A stretch of 64,000 nt of DNA, taken from NCBI RefSeq assembly GCF_900142415.1, contig NZ_FRAU01000009.1:62001-126000 (forward strand), given 5' to 3'. A program made the position numbers and the translations under genes. This stretch comes from Rhodothermus profundi (lineage in GTDB: Bacteria > Bacteroidota > Rhodothermia > Rhodothermales > Rhodothermaceae). Each line of letters opens with the position of its first letter. The first letter of the stretch is position 1. This document shows positions 28,722 through 38,475 of the stretch, piece by piece. The notes below the pieces were generated by a model. It had not been told where the DNA came from. It did not search any database and was given only the letters and a program-made list of their open reading frames with translations.

Positions 28722-30146
28722 TCAGATATTGATGGGCTCGCCAATGGCGGCGCGGGCGGCTTCCATGATAGCTTCGGAGAGCGTAGGGTGTGGATGGATT
28801 GATTCAATGATTTCGTGGAAGGTGGTCTCCAGCGTTCGGGCTGTGACGGCCTCGGCAATCAGTTCGGTGGCGTCGTGGCCAATGATATGGCACCCGAGAA
28901 ATTCGCCGTACTTTGCGTCGAAGATCACCTTGACGAATCCTTCTGTGTGTCCGAGGGCTGTGGCTTTGCCCGAAGCAGTAAAGGGAAATTTACCTACTTT
29001 AATGTCGTAGCCTGCCTCCCGCGCTTTTTCTTCGGTGTAGCCTACCGAAGCGATCTGCGGCTGGCAGTAAGTGCACCCCGGGATGTTGTTGTAGTTCAGG
29101 GGTTGCACTTCTTTTCCGGCGATTTTCTCTACGCACAGGATGCCTTCGTGGCTGGCTTTATGAGCGAGCCAGGGAGGACCAGCTACGTCCCCAATGGCAT
29201 AGATGCCTTCGACGTTTGTGCGATAGAACTCGTCCACGACGATCTGGCCAGGCTTCGTTTCAACCCCGAGTTCCTCCAGCCCCAGGTCTTCAATATTGCC
29301 CACCACGCCAACGGCCGAGAGCACCTGGTCGGTCTGGATAACTTCCTCGCCTTTTTTGGTTTTTACCTTTACCTTCAGCGTCTTGCCTTTTGTGTCCACC
29401 GATTCTACCTGGGCACCGGTCATGACCTTGATGCCCATTTTCCGGTAAGCCCGCTCCAGTTCTCTGGAGATATCGGCATCTTCAATGGGCACAATGCGAT
29501 CCATCAGTTCGATCAGCGTAACTTCGGTGCCCATGTGGTGATAGAAATATGCAAATTCAACGCCGATGGCGCCAGCTCCGACAATGACCAGGCGTTTAGG
29601 CTGCTGCTTCTGGAGCAGGGCTTCCTTGTACGTAATAATCTTCTTGCCATCAACCGGGAGCGCCGGAATCTGGCGAGCGCGGGCACCGGTTGCCAGAATG
29701 ATATGCGTGGCTTCAACGGTACGCGGCTCTCCAATTTTTTCGCCGTCCATGTTGACGGACGGCTGCACATCGATCTTGCCTTTACCGATCAGACGGGCGT
29801 GGCCAAAGATGACATCAATCTTGTTCTTTTTCATCAGAAAGGCCACGCCTCGGTTCATCTTATCCGCAACAGCCCGGCTGCGTTCAATCACCTTGGCAAA
29901 ATCGGGCACAATTTCGCCCTTGAGTTTGAGCCCATAGGCGTCCAGGTGACGGGCTTCGGCTGCCATTTCCGCACTTTTTAGCAGCGCCTTGGTGGGAATG
30001 CAGCCAATGTTCAGACAGACCCCGCCCAGTTTGTTCTTTTCAATAATCGCCGTTTTAAAGCCAAGCTGTGCGGCTCGAATCGCGGTTTCATAACCGCCTG
30101 GCCCCGAACCGATCACAACGACGTCATAGCGGGCGTTCTTAGCCAT
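28722..30146 (-). CDS. lpd: Dihydrolipoyl dehydrogenase
   Basis: The E3 enzyme re-oxidises the dihydrolipoyl arm of the 2-oxo-acid dehydrogenase and glycine cleavage complexes with FAD and NAD. The start MAKNARYDVVVIGSGPGG at the ATG 30146 gives 474 residues, the usual length; upstream codons are not family-like. The redox pair is in GGVCLNIGC. The second nucleotide motif is VGAGAIGVEFAYFYHHMG. FAD site YAIGDV and the active-site His-Glu in HPHPTLSEAI are intact. It is a single-gene unit with its own terminator. Confidence 0.96.
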   Translation of the reverse strand: MAKNARYDVVVIGSGPGGYETAIRAAQLGFKTAIIEKNKLGGVCLNIGCIPTKALLKSAEMAAEARHLDAYGLKLKGEIVPDFAKVIERSRAVADKMNRGVAFLMKKNKIDVIFGHARLIGKGKIDVQPSVNMDGEKIGEPRTVEATHIILATGARARQIPALPVDGKKIITYKEALLQKQQPKRLVIVGAGAIGVEFAYFYHHMGTEVTLIELMDRIVPIEDADISRELERAYRKMGIKVMTGAQVESVDTKGKTLKVKVKTKKGEEVIQTDQVLSAVGVVGNIEDLGLEELGVETKPGQIVVDEFYRTNVEGIYAIGDVAGPPWLAHKASHEGILCVEKIAGKEVQPLNYNNIPGCTYCQPQIASVGYTEEKAREAGYDIKVGKFPFTASGKATALGHTEGFVKVIFDAKYGEFLGCHIIGHDATELIAEAVTARTLETTFHEIIESIHPHPTLSEAIMEAARAAIGEPINI

Positions 30147-30265
30147 ATTTGATCTGCGCAGAATTTTTTGCTGGATGGAAGACCCTGAGCTCCCCAAAAA
30201 TAACCGATGCCTCAGGTAAATGCCCAGATTCTCCGGCAAGCTTATGTGAAATTGCCGAAAGGCAT

Positions 30266-31456
30266 TTAGCGAGGACGCAGCCAGGGCATGGGGTTGAGCA
30301 CTTCACCGCCCCGAAACAGGGAAAAGAATACGCCAGCGCGTTTGGGTTCGGCTTCGGTACCGGCCCGACCGATGATCTGACCGGCCCGGACTTCCTGGCC
30401 GATGGATACGTACACCAGCGAAAGATTGCTGTAGAAGGTCTGGTATTCGCCGTGCTGGATGAGGATATAGGTGCCGTATTCTGGCATTGCGTCGATGGCA
30501 ATGACGCGGCCATCGAAGACGGCCCGAACTTCTGCCTGTGGGGCCGTGGCGATTAGAATGCCGGGATTAGGGGTGCGCGTGCCGTAAACGGGATTGACTA
30601 CTTCGCCAAAAGGCTCAACAATGGCACCTTCCGCTGGCCAGGGAAGCCGTCCGCGGTTTTGTTCAAACGATCCGGTCAGTTCGGCAAAAGCTACGGCAGC
30701 AGCGGGATCCGAGGCCTCCCGGGCCCGCTGCCGCTCGCGTTCGGCAGCCAGCAGGGCCTGGATGCGCGATTCCAGTTCTCGGGCGGCTCGGCGTTTTTGC
30801 GCTAACGATTGTTCCAGGGAGACGCGCTGCGCGCGGAGTGCTTTGATGACGCGGCGCCGCTCGCGCTCCAGGCGAGCAAGGCGCCGTCGTTCGGTTTCGG
30901 CCTCTTGAAGAAGCTGCTCAGTTTCCTGACGTGCTGCCAGCAACTCCTGACGGCGGGCTTCCAGGGCAGCGGTTGCCTGCTGGATCGCCTTGAGCTTGGC
31001 CTCGCGCTGGCGCGCAAAGCGGCTCAAATACCGGGCGCGGATGAGCATTTGATTGATGGATTGTGCCGAAAGCAGCAGGGCCAGGTCGTGCATGCGGCCG
31101 TACTTGTAGGCATGCAGGGCGCGGCGACGATACTGGGCTTTCAGGTGGTCAATTTCCTGGCTGAGTGCTTGAGCGGCCTGTTGCAGGGAGTCGATTCGGC
31201 GGGCTAGCTCCTGCAGGCGTTGCCGATAACTCCGAATTAGCTCGCGACGGATAGCGATCTGGCGTTCGATGCGCTCGAGAGTCTGGAGCGTCGCTTGCTC
31301 CGCCTCCGCCGTTTCGGCTAACCGCGCTTCTTCCTGGCGAATTTGCTCGCGGAGCCGCTGCAACCGGCGCTCAATCTCGGTGCGGTCCTGCGTGTGCTGG
31401 GCAAGGACCGGCAAGGCAGGCAGCATCACCAACAGCCATAGCAGCAGGCGCCTCAT
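30266..31456 (-). CDS. EnvC-like murein hydrolase activator with degenerate LytM domain
   Basis: The 396-residue exported protein has a signal peptide (LLLWLLVMLPALPVLA), a long charged coiled coil (about residues 25-270) and a C-terminal LytM/M23 domain. Several zinc-site residues of active M23 peptidases are replaced: the HxGxD position reads NPGILI, and the usual HL turn and HFE motif read YSNLSLV and VFFSLF. It should therefore not cut peptidoglycan but activate an amidase at division, as EnvC does. It follows the DUF4292 gene with a 4-base ATGA overlap. Confidence 0.88.
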   Translation of the reverse strand: MRRLLLWLLVMLPALPVLAQHTQDRTEIERRLQRLREQIRQEEARLAETAEAEQATLQTLERIERQIAIRRELIRSYRQRLQELARRIDSLQQAAQALSQEIDHLKAQYRRRALHAYKYGRMHDLALLLSAQSINQMLIRARYLSRFARQREAKLKAIQQATAALEARRQELLAARQETEQLLQEAETERRRLARLERERRRVIKALRAQRVSLEQSLAQKRRAARELESRIQALLAAERERQRAREASDPAAAVAFAELTGSFEQNRGRLPWPAEGAIVEPFGEVVNPVYGTRTPNPGILIATAPQAEVRAVFDGRVIAIDAMPEYGTYILIQHGEYQTFYSNLSLVYVSIGQEVRAGQIIGRAGTEAEPKRAGVFFSLFRGGEVLNPMPWLRPR

Positions 31457-32238
31457 GGTTGCTCCAGCATGGCTTGAAAGGGAAGGCGACGCAGGCGCGC
31501 GTCCGGATTCCAGACAAACTGTAGGTTCGGTGGATTCAACTGTAGCGTGCGGTAGTAGAGCCGAACCGTCATGCCAAGGTCGGGGCGTTCAAAATGAATC
31601 CGGCGAGGCAGGAAGATCGAGCCAAACCGGCTGAACGCCTCAAAACGATATACTTCAACAAGTATGCCGGTAGGGGTGTAACGTTCGTAGCGAACGACAC
31701 GCCATCGGGTTGGATCTACTATATACCGCTGTTGCCGGCTAGGATCTTGTAAGTAGTAGTAGCCAGAGTCGGCGGTTACGTGCCAGAAACCAGAAGAGGG
31801 ATAGAGGATACCCAGCAGACTCAGGAACGGATCGCGTCCGGCAGGCAGGGGCAGGTGGCGGACAGCCTGTTCGGTGCGGGTCCCTGCGTAGAGCCGGTGG
31901 TGGACCCGATCGTGCAGCAGCACGCTGTCGGGCGTAATCAGCAGACGGGCTGCCTCGATGCCCCAGCCCGGACTCAGCCGAATCAGCAGTGAGTCGTTCC
32001 GGCGCGCTACAATCGTGATAGAGAGGTTATCGGTGCCTGCTGGCGTGCGCACCTGCAGACGGGCCCGACCGGTAAACGCGTGGATGGTGTCGGCCGGCAG
32101 GCGAAGCTGGTAGCAAATTTGCTCTGCTGAATGATAGGGAAACTGATCGGGTAGCGCCGGACGCTCGGTCAGGCGAGGACCACGGGCACATCCGCTCAAA
32201 AACAGCACAGCGCTGACCAATAAGAAAACCAGGCGCAT
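31453..32238 (-). CDS. DUF4292-family lipoprotein
   Basis: The 261-residue protein has a lipobox, LFLSGC, near residue 17. A beta-rich body follows, resembling LolA/LolB-like folds (HAFTGRARLQVRTPAGTDNLSITIVARR, broken here by family-wide variation). The DUF4292 family is found between a TPR gene and an EnvC-like gene across Bacteroidota, exactly the order here. A role in outer-membrane lipoprotein or lipid handling is inferred from fold similarity only. The ATG at 32238 is chosen because it starts the signal peptide; the frame continues upstream inside the TPR gene. Confidence 0.82.
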   Translation of the reverse strand: MRLVFLLVSAVLFLSGCARGPRLTERPALPDQFPYHSAEQICYQLRLPADTIHAFTGRARLQVRTPAGTDNLSITIVARRNDSLLIRLSPGWGIEAARLLITPDSVLLHDRVHHRLYAGTRTEQAVRHLPLPAGRDPFLSLLGILYPSSGFWHVTADSGYYYLQDPSRQQRYIVDPTRWRVVRYERYTPTGILVEVYRFEAFSRFGSIFLPRRIHFERPDLGMTVRLYYRTLQLNPPNLQFVWNPDARLRRLPFQAMLEQP

Positions 32239-32245
32239 TGAGGCA

Positions 32246-33883
32246 TCAATAGATGGTGAGCAAGTGCTGGAGGTAAGGGTTACTGGGGTCTCTGCGGAGC
32301 GCTTCCTGCCAGATACGTCGGGCTTCATCCAGGTGGCCCAATTGGGCCAACGCCTCGCCCAGGTACGCATAGGTAAGGGGGCCAGCGTAGCCTGTCTGCA
32401 GGACCCGGCGGAGCACAGCGCGGGCTCGCTCGGGTTGTGCTGTTTGCAGATACAGCCAGCCAAGTGTTTCGAGCATCCAGGGCTCAGGTTGAGCGGGAAG
32501 GGCCGCCTGGCCTTTCTGGAGCACTGCGTCGGTGCGACCATCTGCTAGCCAATCTACGACGGCACAGTGGAGGCGCACGGAGACGGAGCGACGCGCCTGC
32601 CGCCGCGCTTGCCGGCAGGCTTCCCGGGCTGCTTCAAAATGCTGTAAGCGGGCCGACAGATGGCCTTTCAGGGCCCAGAGTTCCGCAGCTACTTCCGGAG
32701 GATGCTCAGGCCATTCTGGTAGCAATTGCAGGAACTGTTCTGCGTAGGAGAGGGCGGTATCGGGTCTTCCAAGGGCCAGATAGGCATAGGCGGCCAGCCG
32801 CAGGAGCGGAAGCTGGTCTGGAAAAAGGAACAGGCCTTCTTCCGCCACCCGGGCGCTGCGACGGGGCAGGCCCGCCAGCAGCCAGGTCCGGGCAGCGGTA
32901 ATCCAGGTTGGAAGGTGGCCGGGATCGTACGCCAGGCTTCGCGTGAGCAGCTCAGCAGACCAATCCGGACGTTGAGCCTGATACAGCTGGGCCAGCAGAC
33001 GCAGCGCTTCGACATGCGTCGAGTCGCGGCGCAGCACTTCCTGAAGTAATGCGCGGGCTTCTTGAAGGGCCTCTGGAGTTAAGGGTTGCTGCTGGATCCG
33101 TTGTCGGGCACGGGCCAGAAGGGCGGTAGGGGTCGATGAATGCATTGTAAGGTGGGCCAGCAGGCGGGTTGCCAGGGTATCCCGAGGAGCAAGTTGGAGC
33201 GCGCGTTCCAGAGCCCAGCGCGCTTTACTGAGTTGCTTGTAATGCAGGTAAAGACGTCCCAGGGTGCGCCATAGATGCGCATTAGCCGCATCAAAAGACA
33301 GCAGGGTTTCCAGCGTGTGTAGGGCAGCCAGTGAATCGCCAGTGGCTAGCTGGAGGGGCCAGAGTGTTCGGTACAGGCTAGTGTCTGTGCGGTTGCGTTC
33401 TTGCAGCGCTTCATACAGACGGCGTGCTGTTAGCAGGTCGCCGCGCTGGTAGGCCCATTGTGCCTGGTAGCGCAGCACGCGGGGATCCTCGGGGTGGTGT
33501 TGCTGCACAAACCGGACGGCCTGTTGCAACGCCGAGGTTGCACCGGCAGCTTCCAGCACTTCAAGCCATTCGTGGCAGTAACTGACCTCTCGGGGGGCTG
33601 CTCGGCAGGCCTTTTCCGCGTAGAAACGTGCGGCGCTTAGATCGTGTTGCTGTCGGTAAGCCTGGGCCAGGAGGCTCATCAGGGCAGGTGCTTCAGGTAC
33701 CAGCGAGAGTGCTTCTTCGAGCAGCGGAATTGCTTCGTCGGGCTGGTCCATTTCCAGATAGGTCAGGCTCCGCACCAGCAATTGTTGCGCCCGCAGCGAG
33801 TCGGGAAGCATGTATTGAGCGAAAGCCGGGAGAGAGACCAGCAGAAACAGTCCGGTCACGCGCAATGGCAGCCAGGGAGTCAT
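32246..33883 (-). CDS. Exported TPR-repeat protein
   Basis: The 545-residue protein has a signal peptide (about residues 1-22, ending PAFAQ), then TPR motifs along nearly its whole length. Clear examples are YLEMDQPDEAIPLLEEALSLVP, LYLHYKQLSKARWALERALQLAP and AYLGEALAQLGHLDEARRIWQEAL. It should be a periplasmic scaffold. It is first in the TPR-DUF4292-EnvC operon, 7 bases before the DUF4292 gene, and the three are likely to act together at the envelope or septum. Confidence 0.85.
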   Translation of the reverse strand: MTPWLPLRVTGLFLLVSLPAFAQYMLPDSLRAQQLLVRSLTYLEMDQPDEAIPLLEEALSLVPEAPALMSLLAQAYRQQHDLSAARFYAEKACRAAPREVSYCHEWLEVLEAAGATSALQQAVRFVQQHHPEDPRVLRYQAQWAYQRGDLLTARRLYEALQERNRTDTSLYRTLWPLQLATGDSLAALHTLETLLSFDAANAHLWRTLGRLYLHYKQLSKARWALERALQLAPRDTLATRLLAHLTMHSSTPTALLARARQRIQQQPLTPEALQEARALLQEVLRRDSTHVEALRLLAQLYQAQRPDWSAELLTRSLAYDPGHLPTWITAARTWLLAGLPRRSARVAEEGLFLFPDQLPLLRLAAYAYLALGRPDTALSYAEQFLQLLPEWPEHPPEVAAELWALKGHLSARLQHFEAAREACRQARRQARRSVSVRLHCAVVDWLADGRTDAVLQKGQAALPAQPEPWMLETLGWLYLQTAQPERARAVLRRVLQTGYAGPLTYAYLGEALAQLGHLDEARRIWQEALRRDPSNPYLQHLLTIY

Positions 33884-33958
33884 GTGAGCCTAGCTGGAGA
33901 AGCCCGAATCGAGTGTTTTGCGCTCACCAAACGAAAGCGCTGCCGTGGATGTTTCAGC

Positions 33959-33984
33959 AAAAAAGCCCGGCCTGAAAGCCGGGC
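33959..33984 (-). terminator. Intrinsic terminator of SusCD pair 2
   Basis: A 7-bp stem, GCCCGGC / GCCGGGC, has a 6-base loop. On the minus strand it is followed by six T. It lies about 30 bases after the SusD-2 stop codon. Confidence 0.88.
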
Positions 33985-34012
33985 GTTGTGGTCGCTCTGT
34001 CTGTTGCTTGCG

Positions 34013-35527
34013 TCAGGAGCCAGGCAATAGAGGATTCTGCACCACCAGTCCGCGCGATTCAGCCAGTACCCGGTTCATATCAATGCGGATGGTAACCTCA
34101 TTGGAGAGCAGATTGCCCTGTTCGTCGTAGAGGATCAGCGGGTCGTACAGATCCATTTCGTTAGCGGGCGGAATGTAGTCGGGCACAAAGACCCGGGTGC
34201 CGAAGTCGCCATCGTTAATATTGGGATTGGTGTTGATTTCGCGGAGCATGATCGGAAGGCGAATGCCCAGGTCATGCATGCGACGGGCTTCTAAGAACAG
34301 GATTTCCTGGCGCATCAGGTAAAGCAGCCGAACCAGCGCCGTTCCCGTAGCGCCATCAATGTCTGCATCGGTAACAGAGGTGGCAGAGACTAAAGGAACG
34401 GTAACCAGACCGGGGCGGTCTTTGACGAGCCCGGCTCGGAAGGGGGCTCCAGGCTCGTCGGCAATCAGGATCGACGAGCTGCGCGGCCGAGGATTCAGGT
34501 CGTTGTCCAGCCGGGGATCGTCGTCTTGAAACTGGGCAACCGGTCGGGAGGCGGCCAGCGCACGCGCTGCCTTCATGAAGCTGCGGGCTGCGTCTTCGTT
34601 GCCATTGGCCAGGGCGACCTCGGCCCGAATTAAAAGCATTTCTTCGGCTTTTGCGACCGGAATTGGGCTTTCTCGGTCGATATATTTAGGATCCAGAAAA
34701 TCCAACCGGGGCAGCGGTTGCATTTCTTGCAGGGCGCGGGCTACCAGATAAGCCCAGGGGGCATTGTCAATAGAACTCGCATCAAAGCCCTGAGCAAAGA
34801 GGAAAGCAGGGTCGGCACTGAGCACCTGCTGCGCATATTGATCGGCGAGCTCGGCATGACCGAGGGCTCGGTGCGCGCGGGCCAGGGCTGCGCGCGCTGC
34901 CAGGTCCAGCGATACGCCGTCGGGCAGTTCAGCGTTGGTGTCAAGCGCATTTTCCAGATCACTGATCGCGCGTTCCAGGAGCTGGGCCGCTGCTACGGGC
35001 GTGCCATCTTGCTCTACCGGGGCGGCGACGAAGTTTTCGCCCAGCATGAGATAAGCCATGCCCCGGTAGTAGCGGGCTTCGGCCAATTGTTCAGGGGTAG
35101 CCCGGCTGTCTGCAGGCGCCACTTCGTTAAGCAGAAAGTCAGCCAGAGCGCGCAGCTCCTGCAAGTTCCAGTAGGGACCAGTAAAGCGGCTGGTCCGGTC
35201 CAGATCTACGGGCTTAATATCACGGGGAAAGTCATAGACCGTGCCGCCCAGTCCCGTGCCGTTGATTGAGAAGTTGTCGGTAACGAACTCTGTGATAACC
35301 ACCACGGCACCCAGCGCCCGGGCAAACTGGGCACGCAGTCCAGGAAGCAGGGCTGCAACCGGTTCTGGCGCCTGTTGGAAGTCTTCCAGGGTCGTGCGCG
35401 GGTTTTCCACGCGGGTGGGATCAAGGAAATCACACCCGGCGCCATAAAGACCCAGGAGCAACAGGCAGGTTGCCAGAGCAATCAGACGAATATTGCGTCG
35501 CATAGCCTTAACGGAATGGTTTTCCAT
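34013..35527 (-). CDS. SusD-like outer-membrane lipoprotein (pair 2)
   Basis: The 504-residue protein has a lipoprotein signal with lipobox LYGAGC near residue 32. A helical body follows with TPR-like segments (AEARYYRGMAYLMLGE; EMLLIRAEVALANGNEDAA). The C-terminal part, RQEILFLEARRMHDLGIRLP, replaces the usual RRxELxxEGxRxxDL motif, so it is a divergent SusD. It follows SusC-2 by 4 bases. The ligand is unknown; no degradative enzyme adjoins. Confidence 0.87.
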   Translation of the reverse strand: MENHSVKAMRRNIRLIALATCLLLLGLYGAGCDFLDPTRVENPRTTLEDFQQAPEPVAALLPGLRAQFARALGAVVVITEFVTDNFSINGTGLGGTVYDFPRDIKPVDLDRTSRFTGPYWNLQELRALADFLLNEVAPADSRATPEQLAEARYYRGMAYLMLGENFVAAPVEQDGTPVAAAQLLERAISDLENALDTNAELPDGVSLDLAARAALARAHRALGHAELADQYAQQVLSADPAFLFAQGFDASSIDNAPWAYLVARALQEMQPLPRLDFLDPKYIDRESPIPVAKAEEMLLIRAEVALANGNEDAARSFMKAARALAASRPVAQFQDDDPRLDNDLNPRPRSSSILIADEPGAPFRAGLVKDRPGLVTVPLVSATSVTDADIDGATGTALVRLLYLMRQEILFLEARRMHDLGIRLPIMLREINTNPNINDGDFGTRVFVPDYIPPANEMDLYDPLILYDEQGNLLSNEVTIRIDMNRVLAESRGLVVQNPLLPGS

Positions 35528-35531
35528 CGCG

Positions 35532-38399
35532 TTAGAGGGTTACCTGGACAGCAAAGCGGAACTGGCGTGGCGGCGATAAGGTGATGCTCTGCACGCCTCC
35601 CAGTTGGAGGTCTCCGGGGGCGGCCCAGCCCGCCAGTTCCGGGTCAACCAGGTCTTGTTTGGCGAACGTGTAGACGTTGCGGACGCTGAAGGTCACGCTA
35701 GCGCGTTGCACGGGCAGGTTTTGCAGCAGGGTGCGCGGTATGCTGTAGCGTAACGAGAGCTCACGAATCTTGAGATAATCGCCGTTTTTGAGCAGGGCAA
35801 TAAATGCTTCCCGGTAGCGGAATTTGCCAATCTCATTACCGTTGAGGTCATAGCGCGTGGGAAAGACCGTGCGTTCAATGCCATTGAACGAAGCCCAGGC
35901 GCTTCCATAGTCGGCCACGAGGCTTCCAGTAGCCCAGTCGGCCAGTGCATAGAACTGCAGCCGGTTGTCAAACAGCGACAGGGTGGTCGAGATGGATCCT
36001 GTTTTGGTAGGATAAGGCGTCTTCCCAATAAACTGGAACTCCGAATCGTCCGGCAAGCCGTCTCCGTTGGTGTCGATAGGCACCGTTACGTACCACTCTC
36101 CGACCGGATGGCCCTCTTCAACGCGCTGCCAGGGTTCAAAGATGGCAAAAGGTGGAGCTCCCCCCATGTCGACCATCCGGTTTCGGAAGCCATGGTAGCT
36201 AAGTCCAATCGACCATTGCAGGTCCCGGCGGTTGAACACGTACACTTCGGCAGCCAGTTCGATGCCCGTGTTTTCGATAACGCCCACGTTGCGTAGCTGG
36301 GTACCTTTGCCGGTTACAGGTTGCTCGGGCACGTAAAGCAGGGCATCGCTCGTGCGCGCTCTGTAAAATGTCACGTTCAAGCTGAGTCGATTCTGAAGCA
36401 GCAGCGCATCAAACCCTGCTTCCAGCGTTGCGGTGCGTTCGGGCTTTAGTTCAGGGTTGCCCGGATTGTCGAAGCGGGGAGCGCTTTCGCCTCGGAAGGG
36501 AGTAGCCTGGAAGGTGACGTCCCGTGCAAAGGGGGAGGGGAACTTTCCTGTCTCTCCATAAGCGGCCCGCAGCTTCAAAACCGAGATGTAGCGGGCCAGG
36601 GTACCTCGCCAGAAGGGTTCATCATGAATGTTGTAGGAAATCCCGATTTTGGGATAAGCTTGTAGACCTACGTCCTTACCGAAAGCGCTGTTGCCATCCA
36701 GTCGCAGGCCGGCCTCCAGAAACAGCCGGTCAAAGAAGCTAAGCTGTTCCTGGAAGAAGATGCCGCCGTTGAAGATCTGGGTGCGGGTCTCTTCGGCTGT
36801 AACCGTGGCCGCTTCGTCCAGATCTTCGGTGCCAGGCAGGGCGAAGGTTGTTCCCGTGGCAGTGATGATGCTTTCATCCTCGCGAAAGCCCTGCACGCCA
36901 AACGTAAACGTTGAGGAGACAGGGCCAAGCTGGGGATAGTTGATCGTCCCCACATATTCCAACGTTACGACGGAGAAATCGCGGTTGTAGCGGCTTAGTT
37001 CGCCGCGGTCTCCCGACACCGGTTCAAACTCAATGGGCAAAAACACGCGCTGTTCGTTGGCGCGCATGTCGATACCCACGGTTAGCCTGGTGCTAAACAG
37101 AGGGGATGGCGTAAACCGAATCGTCGAGCCGGCAGTGAACCGGTGAACCCCTTCGTTAACGTCGGGCAACAGGAAGATGCGCAGCGCCTCTTCAAAGGTT
37201 TCGGCGCCGCTAAAGAACAGGGCGTCGCCTACTTCGAAAGTAGTCAGCGGGTCGAAAATGGACTGGCCGTTGAAAAGCCGCTGGAACTGAGAGCGTACAT
37301 ACGAGCCCGAAAACGAAACCTCCAGCTCGGGGCGAACCCTGGCCTGCAGGTTGGCCCGCAGCGCGTACAGGGTGTTTTCGTTTTTGGGCTGCACGCCGGT
37401 ATCATGTTGCAGGCGTCCACTTACATTGTACGTAAATGTTGGCGAGCCACCCGAAAAGCCTACGTAGTAGTTCTGATAGAACCCGTTTTTCAGAAAGTGG
37501 TCGCGAATAAAGCTGGTTTTGCCATAGTTCGGGTCGTTAGGATCTTCGCGCGTTTGGGGAAACGAAAAGCCGGTATCTTTGAGAAAACGGGTCTCCGGTT
37601 GGTCGAAGCCCAGCTCGGTGCGAATCGTAACCGTGGAGCGACCGGCCTGTCCGCGCTTCGTAAAGATCTGGATAACGCCGGAGGCAGCGTCCGATCCATA
37701 GAGCGTGCTTGCGGCTCCTCCTCGTGTGATTTCAATGCGTTCAATGTCGCTGGTAATTAGCTCAGCCAGTGCCGAGGTCAGTTCGCCTCCCAGGCTGAAG
37801 CTGGTGCCCAGCTCGGTGTCAACGCGAATGCCATCGATGTAGATGACGGGAGTCTGGCTACCAATGACGCTTGTGATGCCTCGGAAATCAATCAGGGCAG
37901 CCTGGCCCGGCTGGGCACTCTGCAACCGAATTGTGGCACCGGCCACGCGTCCCTGCAGCAATTGATCGACCGAGAGCACCGGCGCTTCCTCAATATCGCG
38001 CGTTGTCAATACCGCTACATCAGTCGCGAGCTTGCGGCGCGCCACGCTGGTTCCCTGACCCGTTACCACTACCTCGTCCAGTTGCAACAGATCTTCTTCC
38101 AGCGTAATGTCCTGCGTAACGGTAGCTCCCGGTTGCAACGTGACCACAAGCCGGCCCTCACGATATCCTATGAAGCGTGCAACCACCTCATAGGTGCCGG
38201 CCGGCAGATCTTCAATGCGATAGCGGCCTTCCACATCTGTAGCCGCTCCGCGCATCAGAGAAGGAATGACCACATTGGCGCCCGGCAGCGGCTCACCTGT
38301 CCGTGCGTCCAACACGCGGCCCTGCAAGGTAGCAGGCTGTGCCTGAGCGGTTGTTGTCCAGAGCAGGCAACCGAAAAGGAACAGTAAACCGTTTCGCAT
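35532..38399 (-). CDS. SusC/RagA-family TonB-linked outer-membrane channel (pair 2)
   Basis: The product is 955 residues from the ATG at 38399, which opens a signal peptide MRNGLLFLFGCLLWTTTAQA. A CarboxypepD_reg-like domain (LQGRVLDARTGEPLPGANVV) is followed by the plug with VIYIDGIRVDTEL and ASTLYGSDAASGVIQIFTKRG. A barrel closes with PPRQFRFAVQVTL. The frame extends upstream to 38468, but that part overlaps the promoter and is not signal-like. It pairs with the divergent SusD downstream. Confidence 0.94.
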   Translation of the reverse strand: MRNGLLFLFGCLLWTTTAQAQPATLQGRVLDARTGEPLPGANVVIPSLMRGAATDVEGRYRIEDLPAGTYEVVARFIGYREGRLVVTLQPGATVTQDITLEEDLLQLDEVVVTGQGTSVARRKLATDVAVLTTRDIEEAPVLSVDQLLQGRVAGATIRLQSAQPGQAALIDFRGITSVIGSQTPVIYIDGIRVDTELGTSFSLGGELTSALAELITSDIERIEITRGGAASTLYGSDAASGVIQIFTKRGQAGRSTVTIRTELGFDQPETRFLKDTGFSFPQTREDPNDPNYGKTSFIRDHFLKNGFYQNYYVGFSGGSPTFTYNVSGRLQHDTGVQPKNENTLYALRANLQARVRPELEVSFSGSYVRSQFQRLFNGQSIFDPLTTFEVGDALFFSGAETFEEALRIFLLPDVNEGVHRFTAGSTIRFTPSPLFSTRLTVGIDMRANEQRVFLPIEFEPVSGDRGELSRYNRDFSVVTLEYVGTINYPQLGPVSSTFTFGVQGFREDESIITATGTTFALPGTEDLDEAATVTAEETRTQIFNGGIFFQEQLSFFDRLFLEAGLRLDGNSAFGKDVGLQAYPKIGISYNIHDEPFWRGTLARYISVLKLRAAYGETGKFPSPFARDVTFQATPFRGESAPRFDNPGNPELKPERTATLEAGFDALLLQNRLSLNVTFYRARTSDALLYVPEQPVTGKGTQLRNVGVIENTGIELAAEVYVFNRRDLQWSIGLSYHGFRNRMVDMGGAPPFAIFEPWQRVEEGHPVGEWYVTVPIDTNGDGLPDDSEFQFIGKTPYPTKTGSISTTLSLFDNRLQFYALADWATGSLVADYGSAWASFNGIERTVFPTRYDLNGNEIGKFRYREAFIALLKNGDYLKIRELSLRYSIPRTLLQNLPVQRASVTFSVRNVYTFAKQDLVDPELAGWAAPGDLQLGGVQSITLSPPRQFRFAVQVTL

Positions 38400-38439
38400 G
38401 GCTGCGATATACTGTGCATTGTTCTTTAATATATCACCC

Positions 38440-38468
38440 ATACTAATGACCGCGTTGCTATAATGCAA
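38440..38468 (-). promoter_or_regulatory. Sigma-70 promoter of SusCD pair 2
   Basis: On the minus strand -35 TTGCAT and -10 TAGTAT are exactly 17 bases apart. This gives a leader of about 35 bases before the ATG at 38399. It also supports the shorter SusC start. Confidence 0.55.
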
Positions 38469-38475
38469 GAAGAAA

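Noticed and set aside
30266-31456. Calling the EnvC-like protein an active M23 peptidase
   Set aside because: The zinc-site histidines and aspartate are replaced, so only an activator role is supported.
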